Positions 1 to 6,759 of a stretch of 10,648 nucleotides of DNA are shown piece after piece. Numbering within the stretch: position 1 is the stretch's first letter; the number at the start of each line of letters is the position of its first letter. The DNA comes from Desulfuromonas sp. SDB (lineage in GTDB: Bacteria; SDB-A). The stretch lies in assembly GCA_001412365.1 (NCBI GenBank), contig LKUE01000329.1:1-10648 (forward strand), in the 5' to 3' direction. The notes below the pieces were generated by a model. That model did not search any database and was not told the origin of the DNA. It was given only the letters and a program-made list of their open reading frames with translations. The position numbers and the translations under genes were made by a program.

Positions 1-408
1 AATATTGACGATCCACTGTCAATTATTTTAAAAAAATTAATCGATTTTCAGAATATGAACATGTTTTGTTTAGAGGACCTGAAGATAAGTGATATAATTT
101 TACGGACTAATTACCTGTTCATGATTTGGACCGGTATTAAAAAATTTCCTGAAATAAGAGAAAGAATGTATGAAAGTAATAAGCGGAGTTTGAAATTTAT
201 GGAGAAGATTATAATCCAGGCTCAAACCCGGGATGAGATTAGTAAAGATCTTGATCCCGCAATATTAGCCTATCAATTAACCTCGATGATAAAAGGCGCC
301 ATTGTATTGGGGATGATTGATAAGCAGTTAAATATTGAAAATTTCAAGCAGGATTTATTAGACCTATTGAATGTAGAGTTAAGTCCAGAAGGAGTAAATT
401 ATGCATAA
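1..408 (+). CDS. TetR/AcrR-family transcriptional regulator, C-terminal part (5' end outside the window)
   Basis: The reading frame is open from base 1, so the gene begins upstream. What is visible is 135 residues of an all-helical, ligand-binding-type C-terminal domain. The DNA-binding helix-turn-helix, which would lie in the N-terminal 50 or so residues, is outside the window. The segment resembles TetR C-terminal domains: a middle helix near FMIWTGIKKFPEIRERM, then a helix beginning DLDPAILAYQLTSMIKGA, a pattern common in TetR regulators (acidic residues, then a helix ending in a small-residue dimer face). The frame ends inside the next gene, overlapping it by 8 nt (ATGCATAA), which implies translational coupling. 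By analogy with other TetR-exporter operons it may repress its own transporter operon in response to the transported molecule or an envelope lipid; that is inference. The first internal ATG at 55 is unlikely to be the true start because the domain continues upstream of it. Confidence 0.7.
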   Translation, partial: NIDDPLSIILKKLIDFQNMNMFCLEDLKISDIILRTNYLFMIWTGIKKFPEIRERMYESNKRSLKFMEKIIIQAQTRDEISKDLDPAILAYQLTSMIKGAIVLGMIDKQLNIENFKQDLLDLLNVELSPEGVNYA

Positions 409-1153
409 AAATATAATATTTGTTGTTTTGGCATTTATTCTTGCCAATATTGGCAGTTTATCAGCAGAAGCAGATATTGACCAGGTGATTGAAAAAATTG
501 ATCAATTATACCGCAGTAATACCAGCAGGGGAGAAGTGGAGATGGAAATAATCACCCCTCACTGGCAGAGAACTCTGCGTATGGATATGTGGACATATAA
601 AATGGAAAAGACATTTATCCGAATTACATCTCCAGCCAGGGAAGAGGGATTTGCCACCTTGAGGATTGATGATGAAATGTGGAATTATCTTCCTCAAACT
701 GATCAAGTTATGAAGATACCTCCATCCATGATGATGGGTTCATGGATGGGATCGGATTTTACCAATGATGATATTGTCAGAGAATCGTCACTTTTTGAAG
801 ATTATGATTACCAATTCACTGAAGTAGAAAATCCCCAACCGGAGAACTTGTACATCAAGCTGATTCCGCATGAAGATGCTCCGGTGGTGTGGAGTGAGAT
901 AATAATGGCGGTGGGAGAATCAGATTACCTGCCGGTTTGGGAAAAATTCTACGGTGAAAATCATGAATTGGCAAGAACCATGTATTTTAGAGATATTGAA
1001 ACAGTGGGAGGTAAAACCATTCCTACTGAAATGGAGTTAATTCCTGAAAATGAAGAAGGTCAAAAAACAGTAGTGAGGTATTTGCATATTGAATTTAATG
1101 TTGATATTGATGAAGATATTTTCAGTTTAAGAAATCTACAATCACAGCAGTGA
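401..1153 (+). CDS. LolA-like outer membrane lipoprotein-sorting protein (periplasmic)
   Basis: This 250-residue protein has a Sec signal peptide: a short basic start (MHKN), a hydrophobic core at residues 5-17 and a likely signal peptidase I site after SLSA at residue 22. The mature part resembles the COG2834 LolA-like family, which adopts an open beta-barrel that holds acyl chains. Family hallmarks seen are MWNYLP at 93-98 and the PPSMMMGSWMGSDFTNDD stretch at 107-124, where a Met-rich segment precedes the GSDF-xx-DD motif. An AAGGAG SD at 389-394 lies 6 nt before the ATG. The gene overlaps the upstream TetR gene by 8 nt and precedes two ABC permease genes. The likely role is a periplasmic carrier that takes a lipid or lipoprotein from the ABC complex to the outer membrane. 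It is not canonical LolA: that gene is usually shorter and unlinked to permeases, so the cargo is unknown. Confidence 0.82.
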   Translation: MHKNIIFVVLAFILANIGSLSAEADIDQVIEKIDQLYRSNTSRGEVEMEIITPHWQRTLRMDMWTYKMEKTFIRITSPAREEGFATLRIDDEMWNYLPQTDQVMKIPPSMMMGSWMGSDFTNDDIVRESSLFEDYDYQFTEVENPQPENLYIKLIPHEDAPVVWSEIIMAVGESDYLPVWEKFYGENHELARTMYFRDIETVGGKTIPTEMELIPENEEGQKTVVRYLHIEFNVDIDEDIFSLRNLQSQQ

Positions 1154-1165
1154 TTTCGGGAGTTA

Positions 1166-2386
1166 ATGATGCTGTTATTTAAAATTGCCCTCAGAAATGT
1201 TCTCAGACAAAAAAGAAGAACTATTTTGACCATGCTTACCATGGGGGGCGGATTCGTTCTTTGCGCTGCTTCCATCGGTTGGGCTGATGGCGCTTACGGT
1301 GATATAATTTATTCATTTACCAGCAATCAACTTGGTCAGATACAAATTCACAGCGAAGATTATCTGGATAATCCAACCATTTACAAGACCATTGTTGATT
1401 ATGAGAAGGTGGGAAAACAAGTTGATTCGGTGGAGGGAGTTAAAAATTGGACTCCCCGGATTTATGTGGGGGCTTTGGGCATGGTTAACCAGGAGGTATC
1501 CGGAGTGCAGGTGGTGGGCATTGACCCCTTGCGGGAAGACAGCACCACTAATTTTAACAACATGGTAACTGAAGGTGAACCCTTGCCCTCATTACCCGGA
1601 TATGATGTACTCATCGGCAAAGGTTTGGCTAAGGTTATTAAAGCGGAATTGGGCGATTCGCTGGTTCTGCTGTCCCAGGGAGCAGATGGCTCCATTGCCA
1701 ATGCCAAGTACGGGATTATGGGTATAGTTGAATCAGGAGAAATGGGAGGGGATCGGATGAATTGTTATATTGATATCAGATCAGCTCAGCAATTATTTGT
1801 TCTAGATAACCAGTGCCATGAAATTGTCATCACCGTTGAGGATATCTCGTCGGTAAATTCAGTTACCTCCAGTTTGAGATCCACGGTTAAATCAGATAAA
1901 CTGGATATTCAACCCTGGATGGTTTTTGCCAAATCCTTCTACGAAGCGATGAGGGCAGATATGAATGGATTATGGATCCAGCTGGGGATAATAATCCTGC
2001 TGGTCGCTTTTGGAGTACTTAACACCGTATTGATGTCAGTTTTAGAAAGACAGAGAGAATTTGGTCTGTTGAAGGCAATCGGCACTAAACCAGGAATGAT
2101 TATCATGCAAATTCTTTTGGAGATGAATCTAATTGCAATTTTTAGTGTAGTCAGCGGAAGTGTGGTCGCTTTAGGTTTGCTTTATTGGTTGTCAAATTAC
2201 GGTATATCGCTATCCACCCCCATGACTTTTGGAGGGGTGGAAATTCAGCAGATGAAGGCTACCATTAACCTCAGATCATTTGTAATCCCCTTGATTACGG
2301 TATTTGCCACTACTACTGTAGTGTCAATATTTCCCGCAGTAAAAGCTGCCCGTACTGATCCAGTTAAAACCATGAGAACAAACTAG
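1166..2386 (+). CDS. ABC transporter permease, FtsX/LolC-E/MacB type (first of two)
   Basis: This 406-residue inner-membrane protein has the type VII ABC layout. One N-terminal helix (about 20-38) follows a basic RQKRR patch. A large periplasmic MacB_PCD-like domain (about 45-265) comes next, then three C-terminal helices (about 269-292, 318-341, 371-391). FtsX-family signatures are present: ERQREFGLLKAIGTKP at 294-309, which forms the coupling helix region, and FPAVKAARTDP at 389-399 near the C-terminus. Such permeases act as mechanotransmitters, extracting or moving lipids, lipoproteins or peptides rather than forming a classical channel. Two adjacent ATGs exist; GGGAG at 1158-1162 is spaced better for the second (1169), so the first residue may be dispensable. 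It sits 12 nt after the LolA-like gene and 11 nt before a paralogous permease, suggesting a heterodimer like LolC and LolE. Substrate unknown. Confidence 0.9.
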   Translation: MMLLFKIALRNVLRQKRRTILTMLTMGGGFVLCAASIGWADGAYGDIIYSFTSNQLGQIQIHSEDYLDNPTIYKTIVDYEKVGKQVDSVEGVKNWTPRIYVGALGMVNQEVSGVQVVGIDPLREDSTTNFNNMVTEGEPLPSLPGYDVLIGKGLAKVIKAELGDSLVLLSQGADGSIANAKYGIMGIVESGEMGGDRMNCYIDIRSAQQLFVLDNQCHEIVITVEDISSVNSVTSSLRSTVKSDKLDIQPWMVFAKSFYEAMRADMNGLWIQLGIIILLVAFGVLNTVLMSVLERQREFGLLKAIGTKPGMIIMQILLEMNLIAIFSVVSGSVVALGLLYWLSNYGISLSTPMTFGGVEIQQMKATINLRSFVIPLITVFATTTVVSIFPAVKAARTDPVKTMRTN

Positions 2387-2397
2387 CGGGGGGAATT

Positions 2398-3723
2398 ATG
2401 TTCAGCCATATATTTTTATTTACTAAACTTGCCTGGAGAAACATCTTTCGGAATAAGCGCAGGACCATTATCACCGCAATATCTATGGGAATAGGCTTAA
2501 CCTCTTTGATTTTCACCGACGCTCTAGTGGTGGGAATGAAGGAGCATATGGTAAATTCGGCAACTTCTTCTTTCCTGGGGGAGGCACAAATTCACCGGGA
2601 AGGTTTTTTGGAAACCTATAATGTGGATAAAGTAGTTAGAAATAAAACTGAATTAATCAATCAGTTAAATGATTTTAATGAAGTTAAAAATTTCGCCTCC
2701 AGGACTTTAAGTTATGCCACCATTGCCTCGGCTAATGACGTAAAAGCGGTTAATTTGGTTGGAGTGGATCCAGTCTCCGAAGCTGACTTGTCTTTATTTG
2801 ATGAATCAACAGTGAGGGGAACTTTCTTTGATGATCATCTCCGCTGGCTGGACCTGTTCTATAATTCCACCGGGTTTAAAAAATCAGTTCAGTCAATTTT
2901 TGCCAAAAATATTTTAAATGAACCCTCCAATCCCAGAGATATTGTAATTGGAATGAACATTGCCCGGGAATTAGATGTTGACATCGGAAGCAGGGTGGTA
3001 GTTACAGTTAATCAGGCAGATAATCAGGGACTTTACCAGGAAATGTTCAGAGTTTCCGGAATTTTTAATTTTCACAATAAGGAATTTGACAATCAATTCA
3101 TTTTAATTGATATTGAAAAATCCCAGGAAATTTTAAATTTAAATGAAAATATCCATGAAATTGCAGTTGTCTTCAATAATTCAGATTATGCCAATGACAG
3201 CACTGCTGAATTTTTCACCTTGTTTACTCAACAGGGCAATAAAGCTCAGAGTTGGATTTCAATAATGCCCCAGGTACAGGATGCGTTTAAACTAGTTAAG
3301 ATTTCCATAACTATTGTTGCCGCAATTTTATTTTTCTTGGTTGCATTTGGTCTCATCAATACAATATTCATGTCAATTTTTGATAGAATTTACGAATTCG
3401 GAGTGCTACGGGCGGTGGGCACCAGGAGGAGAGACCTCATCCGGCTGATAATTTTTGAAACAGGTTCTATTTCATTGATCAGCATAGCGGTGGGAGTTTT
3501 GATGAGTTTAATTATCTGCTCATTTTTCGGTAAAATTGGTATCAGCTATTCAGGGGTGGAATACCAGGGATTAATTTTAAATGTAATCTACACCCGGATT
3601 AAGTTGTATCAATACCTGCTCTATCCTTCGCTTTTATTTTTATTCACTTTGATCATCGGACTTTATCCATCAATTTATGTAGCCAGGATTTCACCGGCAA
3701 ATGCAATGAGAAAAACCATTTGA
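2398..3723 (+). CDS. ABC transporter permease, FtsX/LolC-E/MacB type (second of two)
   Basis: This 441-residue paralogue of the preceding permease shares its start region (FxKLAWRNIFRNKRRTI against FKIALRNVLRQKRRTI). It has an N-terminal helix (about 21-42), a periplasmic domain and three C-terminal helices (about 301-328, 350-375, 404-423). The FtsX signature appears as DRIYEFGVLRAVGTRR at 329-344, with a C-terminal YPSIYVARISPANAMR. Compared with its partner it carries roughly 30 extra residues in the periplasmic domain (about 141-177, rich in aromatic and charged residues), just before the DIVIG segment that matches DVLIG in the partner. That asymmetry is what one expects of a LolC/LolE-like heterodimer, in which only one subunit contacts the carrier; this is inference. 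The ribosome binding site is an unusual run of six G (2388-2393), 4 nt before the ATG. Confidence 0.9.
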   Translation: MFSHIFLFTKLAWRNIFRNKRRTIITAISMGIGLTSLIFTDALVVGMKEHMVNSATSSFLGEAQIHREGFLETYNVDKVVRNKTELINQLNDFNEVKNFASRTLSYATIASANDVKAVNLVGVDPVSEADLSLFDESTVRGTFFDDHLRWLDLFYNSTGFKKSVQSIFAKNILNEPSNPRDIVIGMNIARELDVDIGSRVVVTVNQADNQGLYQEMFRVSGIFNFHNKEFDNQFILIDIEKSQEILNLNENIHEIAVVFNNSDYANDSTAEFFTLFTQQGNKAQSWISIMPQVQDAFKLVKISITIVAAILFFLVAFGLINTIFMSIFDRIYEFGVLRAVGTRRRDLIRLIIFETGSISLISIAVGVLMSLIICSFFGKIGISYSGVEYQGLILNVIYTRIKLYQYLLYPSLLFLFTLIIGLYPSIYVARISPANAMRKTI

Positions 3724-3735
3724 ACAGGAGTTGTT

Positions 3736-4434
3736 ATGAACCAGGAATTTAAAGATATAATCCGCACTGAAAATTTAAAAAAGATCTATGAAGATAATGG
3801 GGTACCGGTAGAAGCAGTGCGGGGTGTGGATTTAAAGATAAAACCAGGTGAATTTACCGCTTTGGCAGGTCCTTCTGGCTCAGGTAAGACCACTTTGATG
3901 AATTTAATTGCAGGACTGGACAAATCATCCCAGGGAAAAGTATGGCTTAAGGGTCAGGAAATATCCAAGATGTCCGGATCTCAGCTGACTGATTTCAGAA
4001 GAGATAATATCGGTTTTATATTCCAAGCTTACAATTTAATACCGGTGCTTACAGTGAAGGAGAACATTGAATACATAATGCTACTCCAGGGAGTGGATAA
4101 ACAAGTACGCAATGAGAGGATCTGTAAAATTTTAAATATAATCGGATTGAATGAATTTGAAAATCGTATTGTAACCAAACTGTCCGGGGGGCAGCAGCAG
4201 AGAGTGGCTATTGCCAGGGCAATGGTTTCCCAACCCGCTATAATTTTAGCAGATGAGCCCACTGCTAATCTGGATTCAGCCAATAGTTCAAATTTGCTGG
4301 ATATGATGCATGAACTTAATCATGAAACCGGAATGACTTTTCTATTTTCCACCCATGATCAACTGGTTATGGAGAAGGCAACCAGGTTGATAATTCTTAA
4401 AGACGGGAAAATATTTGATGATAAGCGGAAGTAA
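3736..4434 (+). CDS. ABC transporter ATP-binding protein, LolD/MacB type
   Basis: This 232-residue cytoplasmic ATPase has every motif needed for activity: Walker A GPSGSGKT at 45-52, Q-loop Gln97, ABC signature LSGGQQQR at 149-156, Walker B IILADEP at 169-175 with catalytic Glu174, D-loop NLDS at 178-181 and switch His207. The length and the pattern FRRDNIGFIFQAYNLIPVLTVKEN are typical of the LolD/MacB/FtsE subfamily that partners FtsX-type permeases. It lies 12 nt after the second permease, with AGGAG at 3726-3730, so it should energise the two-permease complex. The downstream barrel gene follows 10 nt after its stop. LolD itself is a possible name, but the linked carrier and barrel suggest a dedicated system, so no symbol is given. 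Confidence 0.95.
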   Translation: MNQEFKDIIRTENLKKIYEDNGVPVEAVRGVDLKIKPGEFTALAGPSGSGKTTLMNLIAGLDKSSQGKVWLKGQEISKMSGSQLTDFRRDNIGFIFQAYNLIPVLTVKENIEYIMLLQGVDKQVRNERICKILNIIGLNEFENRIVTKLSGGQQQRVAIARAMVSQPAIILADEPTANLDSANSSNLLDMMHELNHETGMTFLFSTHDQLVMEKATRLIILKDGKIFDDKRK

Positions 4435-4444
4435 AGGTCAGCTT

Positions 4445-5650
4445 ATGGGGAGTAAATGGTTATCTGAAAAATTGTTTTTAACTGTCCTAATCCTGTTAAT
4501 TCCCAGCTACCTGAGGGGTACACCAAATGTAAATCATTCCGGTTATTTTAAAAATTTTTTCACCGCATTGGATCAGCCAACAGCGGACAGCACAGTAATT
4601 ACCGGCTCAGTTTATCATAGGATAAGGTATCAATGCCTGGTCAGCTTTAATCATCTGGTCCAATTTAATCTTGCCTATAGTCTGGCTGCAGTAGTAGCCA
4701 CCAGGGATCAGCACAGATTAATCAGCGAGCAAACCGGGGATTACCGCTACCAGGATTTATCTAGCCGGATTTATCCCGGAGATCAAGATGAAATTGAGAA
4801 TTTTGCATTGTATCAGGATGTTGACCGTGCATTTATGAAAATCCGTTTTAATCTAGGTGATGTTTATATTGGCAGACAGCCATTTTCCTGGGGGATTTCC
4901 CGAAACTACAGCCCCACTGACTTTATCTCTCCATTTAGTTTAAATCAGCTTGATCAGGAACAGCGGAGGGGGTCAGACGGAGTGAGAGTAAAAATTCCGG
5001 TGGGGATGATGAATGAATTGGATTTTGGGTGGGTAGCAGGAAGTGAAGCTCAATCGGATTTAAATGCATATTTCACCAGGATGAGAATAAATATTGCCAA
5101 AACTGATTTTGAATTTATTGGAGCTTATTTCAGGAAAAATTTGCTAATCGGAGTAGGTTTTACCAGATCAATATTCCAGGCGGGATTCTGGAGTGAAGGT
5201 GCCTACCTTATACCGGATGCACATGAAAATATTGACCAATTCTATAAAAATGGATTTTTTAAGTTTTCCGCGGGAATGGATTATTCTTGGTGGGGGACAT
5301 TGTACGGTTTTGTTGAATACGATTACAATGGCGGTGGGAAGTCTTGCCCTGAACAATATTATTTATCTCAACAACGATCTGCCAGTTCACAACTGGGAAA
5401 ACATTATTTAGGAGGAGGTTTGAATTATCAATTTAAACCTTTGGTCAATATCAGCGGCAATTTAATTTTAAATCTCAATGATCAGTCGGTTTTTATCACT
5501 CCCCGGTTGGAATACAACATTGCTGAAAATATATATTTGTATTTTGGTTCTTACAGCGGAATAGGATCTAAACCTGATCAGATGGGGATGAAATCGGAAT
5601 TTGGCAGTTATCCCCGGATATATTACAGTTCATTTTCGGTGTATTTTTAG
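4445..5650 (+). CDS. putative outer-membrane beta-barrel protein of the ABC/LolA-like operon (DUF1302-like pattern)
   Basis: I chose the ATG at 4445 (401 residues) rather than an upstream in-frame ATG at 4415, because AAAGG at 4433-4437 lies 7 nt before it and the protein then begins directly with a signal peptide (basic start, hydrophobic core at about 10-20, cleavage near residues 21-26). The mature part alternates aromatic and polar residues as beta strands do, contains many Gly and Tyr, and ends in YSSFSVYF, a terminal Phe typical of BAM-inserted outer-membrane proteins. A conserved-looking block holds GRQPFSWG at 143-150, PTD at 157-159 and DQEQRRGSD at 170-178. From memory this resembles the RQ-xx-WG...D-x-E-xx-R-G-x-D pattern of DUF1302/alginate-porin-like barrels. 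Its place at the end of the operon suggests the outer-membrane end of the transport route. Family assignment is tentative; outer-membrane location is more secure. Confidence 0.68.
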   Translation: MGSKWLSEKLFLTVLILLIPSYLRGTPNVNHSGYFKNFFTALDQPTADSTVITGSVYHRIRYQCLVSFNHLVQFNLAYSLAAVVATRDQHRLISEQTGDYRYQDLSSRIYPGDQDEIENFALYQDVDRAFMKIRFNLGDVYIGRQPFSWGISRNYSPTDFISPFSLNQLDQEQRRGSDGVRVKIPVGMMNELDFGWVAGSEAQSDLNAYFTRMRINIAKTDFEFIGAYFRKNLLIGVGFTRSIFQAGFWSEGAYLIPDAHENIDQFYKNGFFKFSAGMDYSWWGTLYGFVEYDYNGGGKSCPEQYYLSQQRSASSQLGKHYLGGGLNYQFKPLVNISGNLILNLNDQSVFITPRLEYNIAENIYLYFGSYSGIGSKPDQMGMKSEFGSYPRIYYSSFSVYF

Positions 5651-5651
5651 T

Positions 5652-5679
5652 TCTCAGCGGAGAATTTTCTCCGCTGAGA
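5652..5679. terminator. perfect 13-bp hairpin between convergent genes
   Basis: Bases 5652-5664 (TCTCAGCGGAGAA) are perfectly complementary to 5667-5679, with only TT between them. The hairpin begins 2 nt after the stop of the barrel gene and lies 17 nt beyond the stop of the oppositely oriented membrane-protein gene. That position is right for a bidirectional transcript end. There is no T tract on the exit side in either direction, so it is not a textbook intrinsic terminator. It may instead protect 3' ends or assist factor-dependent termination. Confidence 0.55.
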
Positions 5680-5696
5680 TTGACTTCGGAGATTGG

Positions 5697-6038
5697 TCAG
5701 GATGAAGAATGGTTCTGTTTATTTTCAATATTCCGGACAATGAGGAAATAAACTAAAAATCCTAATCCTCCGAAAATCAGCATTAATGCAACCATTAAAA
5801 GATCTCTTTGGGGGACATCAACAAAAATACTTATTACCACTGCGATTCCCGCCCCAATTAACACTAGCGCCCACTTCAAGGCAGGATAAGGGGATTGAGT
5901 GAATAATCCTTTCAGATCACTATTGACTAATTCTTTCTCAACTATTTTATGCCGCAACCGATTATCGGATACTTGCTTAACTATGCCGAATATTAACAAA
6001 AACATTGATATCGGAATAAAAATTTCTAGTACTTCCAT
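5697..6038 (-). CDS. small three-helix membrane protein, DUF6249-like, divergent from ECF sigma factor
   Basis: This 113-residue protein has three predicted membrane segments (about 4-20, 54-73 and 78-101). A charged loop (KQVSDNRLRHKIVEKELVNS, 21-40) lies between the first two, and the tail is short and polar. The layout resembles DUF6249-type proteins, which I recall being encoded beside ECF sigma factors; this recognition is from memory and tentative. The start is well supported: on the - strand, AAGGAGG (complement of 6043-6049) lies 4 nt before the ATG. The gene is divergent from the sigma gene across a 127-bp gap filled with inverted repeats, and a possible ECF-type promoter faces it, so it may be a target or modulator of that sigma factor. 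Biochemical function unknown. Confidence 0.7.
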   Translation of the reverse strand: MEVLEIFIPISMFLLIFGIVKQVSDNRLRHKIVEKELVNSDLKGLFTQSPYPALKWALVLIGAGIAVVISIFVDVPQRDLLMVALMLIFGGLGFLVYFLIVRNIENKQNHSSS

Positions 6039-6071
6039 GGTTCCTCCTTGATTGAAATTTCATTTACCTAA

Positions 6072-6099
6072 TTAGACATTTAGAAATGAACGATGTTGC
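6072..6099 (-). promoter_or_regulatory. candidate ECF-type promoter for the divergent membrane-protein gene
   Basis: Read on the - strand, GCAACAT (complement of 6093-6099) is followed after 15 nt by GTCTAA (complement of 6072-6077). Many ECF promoters have an AAC-containing -35 element and a GTC-containing -10 element about 16 bp apart, so this could be recognised by the adjacent sigma factor. The first element is one arm of the large palindrome. The predicted start point would give a leader of roughly 25-30 nt containing the AAGGAGG site. The match is by eye only. Confidence 0.3.
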
Positions 6100-6120
6100 A
6101 AAAATTTTTGCAACATTGTT
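6089..6120. promoter_or_regulatory. 32-bp palindrome in the divergent sigma/membrane-protein gap
   Basis: Bases 6093-6104 (ATGTTGCAAAAA) and 6105-6116 (TTTTTGCAACAT) form a perfect 24-bp palindrome with no spacer. Allowing one mismatched pair (6092/6117) extends it to 6089-6120. It lies about midway between two divergent start codons (6038 and 6166). Its symmetry suits a dimeric DNA-binding protein controlling both genes, or two opposed promoter -35 elements (GCAACAT on each strand). A cruciform or RNA hairpin is also possible but less natural because there is no loop. Confidence 0.6.
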
Positions 6121-6126
6121 TAATCA

Positions 6127-6146
6127 TATAGACTCTTATGTCTATA
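6127..6146. repeat. inverted repeat just upstream of the sigma factor gene
   Basis: TATAGAC at 6127-6133 and GTCTATA at 6140-6146 are perfect 7-bp arms separated by 6 nt. The repeat ends 19 nt before the sigma ATG. It lies where the -10 region and start point of the sigma gene would be expected, so it could be an operator or a 5'-leader stem. No convincing sigma70 promoter could be fixed here. Confidence 0.4.
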
Positions 6147-6165
6147 AAAGGATGAACAATAAATA

Positions 6166-6759
6166 ATGGTCGAGGATGAAAAGGAACTGGTTGAAAAGGT
6201 TATCAAAGGTGATCAGGAAGCAGTTAAACAATTAATTGAAGATTATCAAAGGTTGGTGGCCAGTATTGTATGGAAAATGATAAACAATGAATTTGACCGG
6301 GAAGATCTCTGCCAGGAAATCATGATTAAAGTTTATAAAAATATCTCTAAATTCAGATTCCAATCCAAACTATCAACTTGGATTGGCAGGATATCTTATA
6401 ACCACTGTTATAATTTTATTAAAAAGAAGAAAAAAATGATTAATTTCAACACACTTGACCATTTAGATCCGGATTTGATAGGACATTCTGTTTTCGTGGA
6501 GGATTCCAAAAATTCAAAGAAAGAAATAGTTGAAGATAATATTGAACAGATTTTATTAAAAAGTTTGGATAAGCTCCCCCCGGTGTACAAACTAATTATT
6601 AATCTTTACCATTTTGAAAACCTGAGTTACAATGAAATTGCTGAAATAACTGATATGCCTATGGGTACAGTTAAAAGTTATCTTTACCGGGGAAGGGAAA
6701 AGTTAAAAGACATTTTGCAGTGTAATTTTTCAAGGGAGGAAATAACATCGAACATTTAA
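6166..6759 (+). CDS. ECF-family RNA polymerase sigma factor
   Basis: This 197-residue sigma70-family protein contains only region 2 and region 4, as ECF factors do. Region 2 spans about 22-88 and includes the core-binding DREDLCQEIMIKVYKNI (44-60), followed by the -10 recognition segment FRFQSKLSTWIGRISYNHCYNF. Region 4 spans about 136-183, with LPPVYKLIINLYHFENLSYNEIAEI and the recognition helix MPMGTVKSYLYRGREKL. A Lys-rich and acidic linker (86-130) joins them. The SD is weak: AAAGGA at 6147-6152, about 13 nt before the ATG. The gene overlaps a downstream anti-sigma gene by 13 nt, so the two are probably translationally coupled, with the sigma factor held at the membrane until an envelope signal arrives. 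The nearby targets may include the divergent membrane-protein gene. Confidence 0.95.
   Translation: MVEDEKELVEKVIKGDQEAVKQLIEDYQRLVASIVWKMINNEFDREDLCQEIMIKVYKNISKFRFQSKLSTWIGRISYNHCYNFIKKKKKMINFNTLDHLDPDLIGHSVFVEDSKNSKKEIVEDNIEQILLKSLDKLPPVYKLIINLYHFENLSYNEIAEITDMPMGTVKSYLYRGREKLKDILQCNFSREEITSNI
6734..6740 (+). promoter_or_regulatory. ribosome binding site that decides the anti-sigma start
   Basis: GGGAGGA lies inside the end of the sigma gene, 6 nt before the ATC at 6747. This spacing matches that of the AGGAG site of the bactofilin gene. It is a main reason to place the anti-sigma start at the non-standard ATC codon rather than at TTG 6822. Confidence 0.65.

Noticed and set aside
506-706. 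66-codon frame on the - strand
   Set aside because: It lies wholly inside the LolA-like gene, has no ribosome site worth noting and resembles no known protein; it is a shadow frame.
1332-1707. Overlapping open frames on both strands inside the first permease gene
   Set aside because: They are Trp/Arg-rich or Ser/Pro-rich shadows of a well-supported coding frame.
4029-4283. 84-codon frame on the - strand
   Set aside because: It is antisense to the ABC ATPase, whose motifs are complete.
5168-5411. Short frames on both strands inside the barrel gene
   Set aside because: The barrel frame runs intact from signal peptide to terminal Phe and explains this stretch.
6152-6166. Four-codon upstream ORF (MNNK) whose stop overlaps the sigma start as TAATG
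   Set aside because: The nearest SD-like bases touch its ATG, leaving no usable spacing; it is probably chance in an AT-rich leader.
6408-6590. 60-codon - strand frame
   Set aside because: It is antisense to the linker of the sigma factor; its hydrophobic Phe run only mirrors the Lys codons.
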